A DNA stretch of 64,000 nt from Polaribacter litorisediminis (GTDB taxonomy: Bacteria; Bacteroidota; Bacteroidia; Flavobacteriales; Flavobacteriaceae). The stretch spans positions 1,103,001 to 1,167,000 of the forward strand of contig NZ_CP082966.1 in the NCBI RefSeq assembly GCF_019968605.1. Reading direction: 5' to 3'. Below, in pieces: positions 1 to 8,548 of this stretch (within the stretch, counting starts at the first letter, position 1; the number at the start of each line of letters is the position of its first letter). The notes beneath the pieces are model-generated. The model searched no databases. It was not told the origin of the DNA and saw only the letters and a program-made list of their open reading frames with translations. Both the position numbers and the translations under genes were made by a program.

Positions 1-764
1 TTGGCAATATAGATCAGCTTCATTTAGAGGAACTATTATCAACTTCAGATGATACCACTTTAGTGAGTTTAATGCACATCAATAATGAAATTGGTAACCT
101 TTTAAAGGTTGATGAAATTAGCGCTATTTGTAAAAGATACGATGCTTTATTTCATTCAGATACTGTGCAGGTAATCGGTCATTATCCTTTAGATTTAAAA
201 AAGACTCCGATTGATTTTATTGTGGCTAGCGCTCACAAATTTCATGGACCAAAAGGGGTTGGTTTTGCTTATTTTAAAAAAGGATTCGGGATTTTACCCA
301 TGTTTCATGGAGGAGATCAAGAAAGAGGGGCTAGGTCTAGTACCGAAAATGTACATAGTATTTTAGGCATGGAAAAGGCGTTGTCCATAGCAATTTCTAA
401 TATGGAAAAAGACAGACATAAAATAGAATCTTTAAAATTATATTTTATTTCTAAATTAAAAAATATATCCGAAGCTATTGAATTTAACGGACATTCATCC
501 GACATACATAAAAGTAGTTATACCATTTTAAATGTGCGTTTTCCAGTAGCAAATGAGATGCTTTTATTTAGTTTAGATATGGCAGGAATCGCTGTTTCTG
601 GAGGTTCAGCTTGCCAGAGTGGCAGTAATAAGGGGTCTCATGTTTTAGACGAAATTTTAAATAAGGATGCAGCTGATAAAACAGCGGTTCGTTTTTCTTT
701 TTCTAAATTCACTACAAAAGAAGAAATTGATTTTACCATTACTAAAATTAGAGAACTATTGTAA
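1..764 (+). CDS. Cysteine desulfurase (NifS/IscS-like), 5'-truncated by window edge
   Basis: This is a PLP-dependent class V aminotransferase-fold enzyme that takes sulfur from L-cysteine for Fe-S cluster or thiolation pathways in the cytoplasm. The frame is open from base 3 and the residues before the GTG at 63 (ending in TTLVSLMHINNEIG) fit the family, so the gene starts upstream of the window. The PLP-binding lysine lies in SAHKFHGPKG (codon 237-239). The catalytic cysteine is in GGSACQSGS (codon 612-614). The C-terminus, ending IRELL, looks intact with TAA at 762-764. It converges on the alpha-amylase gene across 210 bases with no strong signal and has no evident tie to the polysaccharide loci. 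Which subgroup it belongs to (IscS, NifS or other) cannot be decided from this fragment. Confidence 0.93.
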   Translation, partial: GNIDQLHLEELLSTSDDTTLVSLMHINNEIGNLLKVDEISAICKRYDALFHSDTVQVIGHYPLDLKKTPIDFIVASAHKFHGPKGVGFAYFKKGFGILPMFHGGDQERGARSSTENVHSILGMEKALSIAISNMEKDRHKIESLKLYFISKLKNISEAIEFNGHSSDIHKSSYTILNVRFPVANEMLLFSLDMAGIAVSGGSACQSGSNKGSHVLDEILNKDAADKTAVRFSFSKFTTKEEIDFTITKIRELL

Positions 765-974
765 AATAGTAGCAGTGAATAGGATTGGTATTTTTAAATG
801 ATATACTACCAATTTAACCCTATAATGCAGTAATAAATCGTTTCTTTTTTACTTAATTTTTATAAAAAAATAGAACCATAAGAAAGTCCATAATCTTTAT
901 ATAAAGTTACTTAAAAAATCATCAATTGTGTACATTTCATTATAAAATTAAATTGGTATTTGTATCTTTTTAGT

Positions 975-3878
975 TTAATTGATCATTAATTTTCGTGTAC
1001 TTGTTGTATTGTTTTTTTCTTTTATTTTGATAAAATATACACCTGTATTTAAGCCTGTTACTGAAAAAATATTGCTTTTAAGATCATTTTCAGTAAACTG
1101 TTTTACTCGTTTTCCTGTTACATCAAAAACGCTAACTGCTACTGCATCTTTTGATAATGAAAAATTAGAAGAAGTAGGATTTGGATATACTTTTAAAAGA
1201 TCATTTATCATCGTAACATCATCCGTAGAAAGCGTTGCAACTTGATTTCCGAAAAGTTTAAATTCGCCAGGTTGTAAATTTATGGTGCTCGCGGAATATG
1301 TTGTATTACCGCTTGGATCCATTAAATCTACCCAAGCCCCAGCGGTTGGGAAATTAGTATTCACATTTTTTGCGACCACATCAAAATTTGCCAAAACAAT
1401 AACGTTTCTCAATTTAGTTTCTGGAATATTCGTATTAAAAATATCGATTCTAGGTGTTAAAGAGCCAGAGTTAATATTGTAATCGCCTTCAAAAACAGCT
1501 TCATTTATTTTTAAGGCATTTATTCGAGACCAATCATCATAAATTTTTCTTCTATTTGCATTAGACATCCAATTATCTGTCCATTGTGGTTGCTGTTTTG
1601 TAGCTAATTTACAATCACCATCAGTTCCACCTGGTTCGTTTACAGTACCATTATCACAGGTAAAAATAGAATTTTGCATACCAAGTGCTGCAAAATGCCA
1701 AATCATTTTTGGGCCAGGAATTGTTAAACTTACTGCACCAATGGCAGACATTCTTGATAAGGCTGTGCTTAAGTCTTTTACATTGTGACCAGAAATGGCG
1801 TCATTTCCATAGGCAACAGCTCTGTACATGATTCTTTCTTCATCATGACTTTCAGGATATCCTACAACTCTAGCACCACTAAAAGATCCACGAGATTTGT
1901 GTCCAATATTATTGATGTTCGAATTTGAAGCATATCCCATCATTAATTGGCTGTAAGGTCCATTTACATTTCCCCACATCATTACGCCTTTTCCTTCATT
2001 ATAACGATAATTTGCCCATTCTTTTTCTTCATTTTGTTCACCTAAATGCTCAAAAATCACATAATGTTCTGCGTCTAAAGACCAAGAATAATCAGCATAT
2101 TGTTTTAAAATATCAACTCTATCTTGTTGGTAACCGTTTGTACATCCATCATCACTACCAGAACAATTTTGAGTAAATCCTTTCGTTAAATCCCATCTAA
2201 AACCATCAATTTTAAAATTTTCAATCCAATGGTTAACTACTCTTTTTGTATATTGTTGCGTTAAACTACTTTGATGATTAAAATCGCTACCAACATTATA
2301 ACTATGTCTAGCAGTTTGATTAAAATAAGGATTCTCGCTACTTGGATCTCCCCATCCGTCATTATCTGGATCATTCATCCACATGCGAACCATTGGATTT
2401 CTGCCAAAAGCATGGTTTAAAGCAACATCTAAAATAACTGCAATTCCATTTTGATGACAAACATCAATGAACTCTTTGAATTTTTCTTCTGTTCCATAAA
2501 ATTTATCCAAAGCCATATGAAATGAAGTGTTATAACCCCAACTTTCATTTCCTTCATATTCCATTACAGGCATTAACTGAATGGCATTGATATTTAAATT
2601 TTTAAAATAATCTATTTTGTCGATTAAATCTTGATAATTTCTGTTAGCATCAAAATCTCTAATCAATACTTCATAAACAATTAAATCTTCTTTCTTTGGT
2701 TTTTCGAAATTTGTAACCGTCCAGTTATAAGGAGTTTGTGCAGTTTGTAAAACGGTAACTTCTCTATCTTGCCCTTCTGGATACGTCGGTAAATTAGGAT
2801 AGGTAGTTTCAGCAATCCAAGGATCATCAAAAGGAGATAATACTAATGTAGAAAAAGGATCTGCAGTTTTTACCAAACTAGGAGAGTTCGTTGCCGGAGA
2901 TTGATCAAATACCCAATATTGGTATGTTTCTATCTGATTGGATGTTAAACCTGAAATTTCTAACCAAAATTTTCCTGAATCCGCATCTTTTTTCATGATG
3001 TAATCATCCGTAGGGGTATAATTATTAAAACTTCCCGCCACTTGCACAAAATCTTTACCCGGAGCGTTTAAAACTAAAACTGCTTTTGTGGCATCAGTAA
3101 CATAATTAATTCCGTCAACCATACCTGCTGGCATTGTCTCATTGACAACTGTTGGTATTACGGTAACATTAAATTTTATTTCTCCAGTTTCTGAAGATTC
3201 TGGAGGCGTGCCTACTACTTTTACTTCTCCGTTTTCTGTAATATTTGTAATCGTAGCATTGCAAGATGGGAAACCACAATTACTAGTGGTTACCGATACA
3301 TCATTGTAAAAAACTTCGATAGAACCTTGTACAGTTGTACTTCCTTGAAATATAATTTCTACACTTAAGTCTAGATCATCACCAGAGTTTACAAGGACAA
3401 AATTACTTGTTGGTTTTGTTAATTCGAGTTGAACAGAGCCGATAGGAAAAATAAAATCTTGACAAGAACCATTTTCACTTAATTTTAATTCTTGTGTTCC
3501 GTCTGCATTTCTAAATACCATTCCTATTTGAGAAGCAGTATCTATTTGAGTTTGTGTTAAGTTGAAATAAGTTTGAGGAATTAGGGTAATACTATAGGTG
3601 CCGTTTCCGTTATTGGTCATTTCGCCAACGCCATCATCTTGCCCCCAATTGCCAATCACATTAAAACCAAAAGCATTGGCTTTATCTCCTATACCGGCGT
3701 GCATGTAAACTTTTGTAGGTTCAGACAATCCATTACAACTATTTTCATCGGAATTAATATCGACCGTAAAAGTTACAGGTTCGTCAATTTCTATTGAGTT
3801 TTTATTAAAAGTTACTTGTGCGTTAATTTTTATAGATGCTATGAAGAGTAGCATCAGAATAAGTAGCGTTTTCTTCAT
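975..3878 (-). CDS. T9SS-secreted GH13 alpha-amylase with N-terminal accessory domains
   Basis: This is a predicted extracellular endo-acting alpha-1,4-glucanase (967 aa) that starts starch breakdown. Residues 1-20 form a Sec signal peptide (cut before Q21). Residues 22-150 and 150-245 look like beta-sandwich domains, and 265-345 resemble an E-set/CBM48-like domain (VQVAGSFNNYTP). A GH13 TIM barrel runs from about 398 to 790. Catalytic candidates are the nucleophile D563 in GFRWDLTKG, the acid E610 in VIFEHLGE and the stabiliser D679 in ESHDEER; ILDVALNHAFG is region I. The last 75 residues form a type A T9SS sorting domain (VYPNPTSSNF, ending KLMIN). It is the distal gene of the susCDEF arm but is separated from susF by a hairpin, so it may be transcribed at a different level. 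The exact GH13 subfamily is not assignable by eye. Confidence 0.93.
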   Translation of the reverse strand: MKKTLLILMLLFIASIKINAQVTFNKNSIEIDEPVTFTVDINSDENSCNGLSEPTKVYMHAGIGDKANAFGFNVIGNWGQDDGVGEMTNNGNGTYSITLIPQTYFNLTQTQIDTASQIGMVFRNADGTQELKLSENGSCQDFIFPIGSVQLELTKPTSNFVLVNSGDDLDLSVEIIFQGSTTVQGSIEVFYNDVSVTTSNCGFPSCNATITNITENGEVKVVGTPPESSETGEIKFNVTVIPTVVNETMPAGMVDGINYVTDATKAVLVLNAPGKDFVQVAGSFNNYTPTDDYIMKKDADSGKFWLEISGLTSNQIETYQYWVFDQSPATNSPSLVKTADPFSTLVLSPFDDPWIAETTYPNLPTYPEGQDREVTVLQTAQTPYNWTVTNFEKPKKEDLIVYEVLIRDFDANRNYQDLIDKIDYFKNLNINAIQLMPVMEYEGNESWGYNTSFHMALDKFYGTEEKFKEFIDVCHQNGIAVILDVALNHAFGRNPMVRMWMNDPDNDGWGDPSSENPYFNQTARHSYNVGSDFNHQSSLTQQYTKRVVNHWIENFKIDGFRWDLTKGFTQNCSGSDDGCTNGYQQDRVDILKQYADYSWSLDAEHYVIFEHLGEQNEEKEWANYRYNEGKGVMMWGNVNGPYSQLMMGYASNSNINNIGHKSRGSFSGARVVGYPESHDEERIMYRAVAYGNDAISGHNVKDLSTALSRMSAIGAVSLTIPGPKMIWHFAALGMQNSIFTCDNGTVNEPGGTDGDCKLATKQQPQWTDNWMSNANRRKIYDDWSRINALKINEAVFEGDYNINSGSLTPRIDIFNTNIPETKLRNVIVLANFDVVAKNVNTNFPTAGAWVDLMDPSGNTTYSASTINLQPGEFKLFGNQVATLSTDDVTMINDLLKVYPNPTSSNFSLSKDAVAVSVFDVTGKRVKQFTENDLKSNIFSVTGLNTGVYFIKIKEKNNTTSTRKLMIN

Positions 3879-3900
3879 GAAGTTTTTTTTGGGTATAATA

Positions 3901-3932
3901 AAAGGCTATGTTTTTGAAAACATAGCCTTTTT
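3901..3932 (-). terminator. Intercistronic hairpin between susF-like and amylase genes
   Basis: A perfect 14-bp inverted repeat (3901-3914 with 3917-3930) has a 2-base loop and core AAAGGCTATG/CATAGCCTTT. On the minus strand it is followed only by a short T run (TTTTATTATA). It sits 12 bases after the susF-like stop and upstream of the amylase start at 3878. It may be a partial terminator or an mRNA-stabilising hairpin lowering amylase expression relative to susCDEF. Confidence 0.55.
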
Positions 3933-3942
3933 GATTTGTAGT

Positions 3943-5775
3943 TTAATTTAGAGTAATGGTTTTATTAACCGTATCTATGGTTAAAGTATAGGTCCCTGGA
4001 GTGCCTACAAAACTGAAGTTTTGATCACCATCAGCAGCATTTTGAAAATTAGCATCTATGGTATAACCTTCCCCTTCATAATAAGGATAATTATAACTTG
4101 GCGATCCCCATTCTAAAGTTCTGTCTGTAAAAAATCTGAATGCATCATTGGCAAAAGTTACATCTCCAGAGTATACTCCAGCTCCTGTACAAGGCAAAGC
4201 TACTGGAGAATCCCAACCCCAACCGGCATCGGGAACTCCTCCGCCAACTAACCAAAGTTGGTCAAATTCACAAAGTGATTGTTCTGGACCTAAAGTAATC
4301 GTTTTGTTAATATCATCAATGCTTAAGAAATAAGTTCCAGGAGTACCCACAAATCTAAAGTTTTGGTCTCCATCGGCAGCATTTTCAAAATTTGCATCTA
4401 TGGTATAACCAGCATCTGCATAATAAGGATAATTAAAACTTGGTGATCCCCATTCTAATGCTCTATCAGAGAAAAATCTGAAAGCATCATTTGTTAAGTT
4501 GATATTTCCTTGATATACTCCAGTTCCTGTACAACTAATTTCAACAGGAGATGCCCATCCCCAACCAGCGTCTACGGCACCTGCGCCAACAACCCAAAGT
4601 TGATCAAAGTTACAACTTGGTCCAACTACGGCGGGGCCTAAAGTAATCGTTTCTGCTTCTGTATCGATTTCAATAAAATAGCTACCGGCAGCTCCTGTAA
4701 ACAAGAAGTTATTATCACCATCATTGGCATCTTCAAAATTTGCATCTATGGTATAACCTCTGTCTTTAAAGTAAGGAAAGTTATAGCTAGGAGAACCCCA
4801 TTCTAAAGATTTATCTGTGAAAAATCTAAAGTTTCCGCCATTATCTGGAGATAGGTTAATGTTTCCTGACCATTTTTTTCCTTGTAATAAAAGCTCAACA
4901 GGAGAATCCCATCCCCATCCAGCATCTACAGCACCAGCACCTACAACATACAAAGCAGGAGGTAAGGCAACATCATAAGGTGTGATAGAAAGTGTTATTC
5001 CGTCTGAACTTCTAAATAAATCGCCAGCAGCAGTTTTTGCAATGGCTTTAATTCTAAAATCAAAATTTATTGCAGTTCCGGCAACGCCACTATTATCTAG
5101 AGCATATGAATTTAATTGACCATGTGTTAGATCTATAGAGTTTTCTTGAGTTTCTCCCAACGAAAATGCATTGGCAAAATTAGTACCTGCTTCAGCAGCT
5201 TCTAGCTCATAACTTACCTCAACCGTTGAAGTTGCAGTAATTTCTGGATCTTCCCATGTAATTGTTGCGATAACTAAATCTGGATCAACATCTGAAAGTA
5301 CAAAAGCATCTGCCGTATTTGGACTTGTGATGATTGGCACTTCTACAGCAAATTTAGAAACCTGAAATAAGATGGTATTAGACAATACACTACCCGTATT
5401 TATTCTCATATATACGGCAGTTGCTGAAAACGATTTGACATCAGCAGCGTTTAAAACATCATTAAATGCCGCAACAGTCATCGAAAAATTATCTCTATCG
5501 GTAGTCCCTAATGAAATAGGATTTGTAAATGCTGCATCTGTAGACATTTCTACATTATAAGTTGCAGTAGCATTCACTTCATCAACCCAATTGATGGTAA
5601 AAGCAGGGTTTTCTGGCACTTCAAAATTTAAAAATATAGTACTAATACCAGGCGTATTTAAAACAAATTCAGGTGCTGGATTTGTTATTGTTAAGCTTTC
5701 TTCTGCATCACACGCACCTAGCAATAAGGTAAGTGATAAAAGCAAATAGCTTAATTTTTTTAAATAAATTTTCAT
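3943..5775 (-). CDS. SusF/SusE-like surface starch-binding lipoprotein with three tandem binding modules
   Basis: This is a predicted outer-membrane, surface-facing starch-binding lipoprotein (610 aa). The lipobox LLLGAC places the acylated cysteine at 22, followed by the acidic stretch DAEES that suits surface export. Residues 25-140 and 145-268 look like Ig-like SusE N-terminal domains. Three closely related modules of about 105 residues follow at 275-381, 393-497 and 507-610. Each contains a GWGWDSPV-type segment, LEWGSPSYN, GYTIDANF and a terminal KTITL-type strand; the conserved aromatics are plausible sugar-stacking residues. The gene lies 28 bases after susE-like, in the order susC-susD-susE-susF. 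Its general role in binding alpha-glucan is strongly supported by context; the modules could not be placed in a specific CBM family. Confidence 0.88.
   Translation of the reverse strand: MKIYLKKLSYLLLSLTLLLGACDAEESLTITNPAPEFVLNTPGISTIFLNFEVPENPAFTINWVDEVNATATYNVEMSTDAAFTNPISLGTTDRDNFSMTVAAFNDVLNAADVKSFSATAVYMRINTGSVLSNTILFQVSKFAVEVPIITSPNTADAFVLSDVDPDLVIATITWEDPEITATSTVEVSYELEAAEAGTNFANAFSLGETQENSIDLTHGQLNSYALDNSGVAGTAINFDFRIKAIAKTAAGDLFRSSDGITLSITPYDVALPPALYVVGAGAVDAGWGWDSPVELLLQGKKWSGNINLSPDNGGNFRFFTDKSLEWGSPSYNFPYFKDRGYTIDANFEDANDGDNNFLFTGAAGSYFIEIDTEAETITLGPAVVGPSCNFDQLWVVGAGAVDAGWGWASPVEISCTGTGVYQGNINLTNDAFRFFSDRALEWGSPSFNYPYYADAGYTIDANFENAADGDQNFRFVGTPGTYFLSIDDINKTITLGPEQSLCEFDQLWLVGGGVPDAGWGWDSPVALPCTGAGVYSGDVTFANDAFRFFTDRTLEWGSPSYNYPYYEGEGYTIDANFQNAADGDQNFSFVGTPGTYTLTIDTVNKTITLN
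3946..4953 (-). repeat. Three tandem about 105-codon starch-binding repeats within susF-like gene
   Basis: The modules run 4953-4633, 4599-4285 and 4257-3946 on the minus strand. All share the segments DAGWGW, EWGSPS, YTIDANF and DGD-NF. The last two modules are most alike (both have NAADGDQNF and GTPGTY), which suggests a recent duplication of the C-terminal unit. Confidence 0.9.
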
Positions 5776-5803
5776 TTTTTATCTTTTTAAAATTAAATTG
5801 ATT

Positions 5804-6901
5804 TTATAAGTTTAATGGAATTAAGACATAACGACCTGTTAAATCATTAAACCACACATCGTAATCATCTTCAACAATTACAGGAATTGCGCCTCCACCA
5901 TCAGTTGCTACACCAGAAAAAGAAGTAGAACTTCCCCAATTGGCACCAGCACCTGTTACAAATTCAAAATTACCTGGAATTAATCTTACATTATTTGCGT
6001 ACCAGATATGACCATCAAAACCTAAAGCATTCATCGTAATATTTGCTGCACTTGAACCTTGAATGGTTAAGGAAGCCGGACTTGTGATTCCTGTTGCATC
6101 AAAAGGTTGAAAATCAAAAGTATTGGTAGCAAAGTCTATTGAAAACTGGTAATAACCTGGCGTTGAAATAGCAGTGTTATTATTAGGGAAAGTTCCAGGA
6201 TCTGAGCCATCTCCAGGATTCACATCAATACTTGAAGCATCATTAGTACCCCATTGTGGCTGCCATAGGCCTTTAGTTTCTAAAATTTTAAACTCTCCTT
6301 CGCCAAAATAGCCTGTATAATAGAATCTATTGCTATCATTAGCGTCTCTAAATAAAGCCGGATTGTTATTGTTATTATTCCAGTCTGGTGCTGTTGCATT
6401 TCCAACTAAATAATAATCATTAAAAACATAATTAAAGTATGGATATACATTAAAAGTTAAGGTATTAGAAGCCGATTCAATTTGATTTTGGGTACCTAAA
6501 GAAGAAACGATTCGTACATATAAAGGTTTCCATTCAAAAGGGTTTAAGCCAGCATTACCAGCAGAAGCATTTACTTCATTAATTGATAAAGTAATGGTTG
6601 TTCTACCGGTAGTTGTTGCAGCGATCACGGGGTCTGTAAATTCTGCATCTTTAGAGAATTCTATGGCATAGTTTATAGAGGTTTGTTGTCCATAATCCGC
6701 ATCATCCCAATTTAAGGTGATTGCAGGATTGCTTGTATTTATGGGGTCTAATTCTAAATCAGTAAAGTCTAATGCTGCTAAAACAGGAGCATCTGGCTGC
6801 ACTACAGTAAATAGATCAGAACTATCATCACATGCATGGAATAGTACCATGAATACACCGATGATTGTTATTGCTGAAAATCTTTTAATATTTTTCATCA
6901 T
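5804..6901 (-). CDS. susE: SusE-like starch-binding outer-membrane lipoprotein
   Basis: This is a predicted surface lipoprotein (365 aa) assisting SusCD in starch capture. The start is set at 6901 (MMKNIKRF), which gives a clean lipoprotein signal with lipobox LFHAC and cysteine 24 followed by DDSSD. A longer frame from 6934 begins inside the susD stop region and adds a charged stretch that would spoil the signal peptide. Residues about 30-145 match the SusE N-terminal Ig-like domain (AITLNWDDADYG, YAIEFSKDAEF). The rest forms two beta-sandwich carbohydrate-binding-like domains with aromatic segments (YYLVGNATAPDW, GLWQPQWG, GFDGHIWYANN). The gene begins 20 bases after susD and precedes the susF-like gene by 28 bases. 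Confidence 0.85.
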   Translation of the reverse strand: MMKNIKRFSAITIIGVFMVLFHACDDSSDLFTVVQPDAPVLAALDFTDLELDPINTSNPAITLNWDDADYGQQTSINYAIEFSKDAEFTDPVIAATTTGRTTITLSINEVNASAGNAGLNPFEWKPLYVRIVSSLGTQNQIESASNTLTFNVYPYFNYVFNDYYLVGNATAPDWNNNNNNPALFRDANDSNRFYYTGYFGEGEFKILETKGLWQPQWGTNDASSIDVNPGDGSDPGTFPNNNTAISTPGYYQFSIDFATNTFDFQPFDATGITSPASLTIQGSSAANITMNALGFDGHIWYANNVRLIPGNFEFVTGAGANWGSSTSFSGVATDGGGAIPVIVEDDYDVWFNDLTGRYVLIPLNL

Positions 6902-6920
6902 TTTTAAATTATTTTTAAAA

Positions 6921-8534
6921 TTAGTACCCTTCATTTTGAGTTAAATTTGGGTTAGAAGCTATACTTGCAGCAGGTATTGGATATAGTTTTAGATTGGCTG
7001 GTAATGCAATACCGTTTGTACCATTTCCTTTCCAAGCCCAATTGTAAGCGCCACCAGTAAATTTTCCATATCGGATTAAATCTTGTCTTCTATGTGCTTC
7101 CCAATGTAATTCTCTAGCTCTTTCATCCAAAATAAAGTCTAAGGTAATATCTGAAACCGATAAATTATTTTGAGGGTTGTTAGCTCTTGATCTTAAAGAA
7201 TTTATATATAAAGTAAGATCTGCAGGATTTGCACCTGAACCGCCTCTTAAATGTGCTTCTGCATACATTAAATATACATCTGCTAATCTAAATAAAGGGA
7301 AATCAGTATCTACAAAAGTTGGATCTACACCTAAATCTCCAGTAGATCTTGCATTTGAATATTTTCTTAAAATATAACCTTGATCTTGATCAGAAATATC
7401 AGTGATTTCAATATTTCTACCTTCAGAAATAATTGTATTTCTACTATCATTATTAAAAATGCTAGCGTCAAATAATTGCACAAATTGTTTTCTTAATCTT
7501 ATGGCGCCTCCCCAGCCACCAGCACTTACTCCTAAAGCAGCTCCGTTGGCTTCGATACTTCCAACAGAACCATTAATCATAACGGTGGTTGGCCCATAGT
7601 TTTGGGTAGCTGCACCATCTGAAATTAAAGGGAAAATAATTTCACTTGCCGCAGAGTTAACGTCATTATCTGCCATAAAATTATGCAAATAGTTGGTAGC
7701 CAAACTATATCCGCCAGCAATTATTTTCTTTGTATATTCTAAACATTCGGTATATTTAGGTTCTCCTATATATACTACTGCATTTAAATATATTTTAGAT
7801 AAAATCATCCAAGCCACACCTTTGTCAGCTCTACCATGTTCATTAGCCATAGGGTCTTTTAAATCAGCCTCAATTTCTAATAATTCAGTTTCCACAAAAT
7901 CAAATAATTGTGTTCTGTTATAGACAGGGGCTTCTGCATTGATAGCGTCATTTTCAGTGGTAAAATTAGCCTGTCCAAACAAGTCCATCATATAATAATA
8001 AGACATTGCTCTTAATAATCTTGCTTCTGCTCTATAGGTTACAATTTCTGTTCTCATGGCATCAGAAACATTTCTTTCCGCTAACTTAGCAGCCGTTGTT
8101 TCTCTTAAGAAATTGTTAGCAAAAGCAATAGTTACATGCGTTCTACCGAACATTCCTAATATAATAGGATCATCAGCATTCCATATATTACGTTGAATTT
8201 CACGTGTGCCAGGGTCATTTTCATACGACCAAATCATTTGATCTGCAGATAAAGTTTGTAAGTATAATAATACTCTACCAAACTGACTAGTTCCTGCATC
8301 TAAACCATCAATATTAGAAGAACCCGGTCCGTCTACTCCTGTTAAAGATAAATTGCCATAAACGCCTGCTAATAATTCTTTATAAGCAGTTTCATTTGCA
8401 AAGAATTCATCACCTAACAAATCTTGATCATCTTGAGGCGTAATATCTAAATCTTTTGTACAAGACGATATTGCTATAGCCAATACAAAAAGCAAGGTTG
8501 CTATTCTGTTTGTTTTTAATATTTTTTTCATCAT
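6921..8534 (-). CDS. susD: SusD/RagB-family nutrient-binding lipoprotein (starch locus)
   Basis: This surface lipoprotein (537 aa) caps the SusC barrel and binds oligosaccharide. The signal peptide ends at lipobox AISSC followed by TKDLDITP. Typical SusD features are an N-terminal segment with DEFFANETAYKELLAGVYGNL, the helical TPR-like segment with YRAEARLLRAMSYYYMMDLFG, and the C-terminal block with FILDERARELHWEAHRRQDL followed by KLYPIPAASIASNPNLTQN. Length is normal. It begins 14 bases after susC and lies in the same minus-strand operon. The substrate is assigned from context: flanking GH13, GH31 and GH65 genes. Confidence 0.95.
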   Translation of the reverse strand: MMKKILKTNRIATLLFVLAIAISSCTKDLDITPQDDQDLLGDEFFANETAYKELLAGVYGNLSLTGVDGPGSSNIDGLDAGTSQFGRVLLYLQTLSADQMIWSYENDPGTREIQRNIWNADDPIILGMFGRTHVTIAFANNFLRETTAAKLAERNVSDAMRTEIVTYRAEARLLRAMSYYYMMDLFGQANFTTENDAINAEAPVYNRTQLFDFVETELLEIEADLKDPMANEHGRADKGVAWMILSKIYLNAVVYIGEPKYTECLEYTKKIIAGGYSLATNYLHNFMADNDVNSAASEIIFPLISDGAATQNYGPTTVMINGSVGSIEANGAALGVSAGGWGGAIRLRKQFVQLFDASIFNNDSRNTIISEGRNIEITDISDQDQGYILRKYSNARSTGDLGVDPTFVDTDFPLFRLADVYLMYAEAHLRGGSGANPADLTLYINSLRSRANNPQNNLSVSDITLDFILDERARELHWEAHRRQDLIRYGKFTGGAYNWAWKGNGTNGIALPANLKLYPIPAASIASNPNLTQNEGY

Positions 8535-8548
8535 TAATTCTTTAAAGA

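Noticed and set aside
783..812. Hairpin ATTGGTA/TACCAAT between cysteine desulfurase and amylase genes
   Set aside because: A 7-bp stem with a 16-base loop and no T tract; too weak to call a terminator.
1925..2176. Open frame of 83 codons antisense to the amylase
   Set aside because: It is a shadow of the GH13 gene; no signal, motif or start context of its own. The same holds for the many other short frames opposite long genes in the window.
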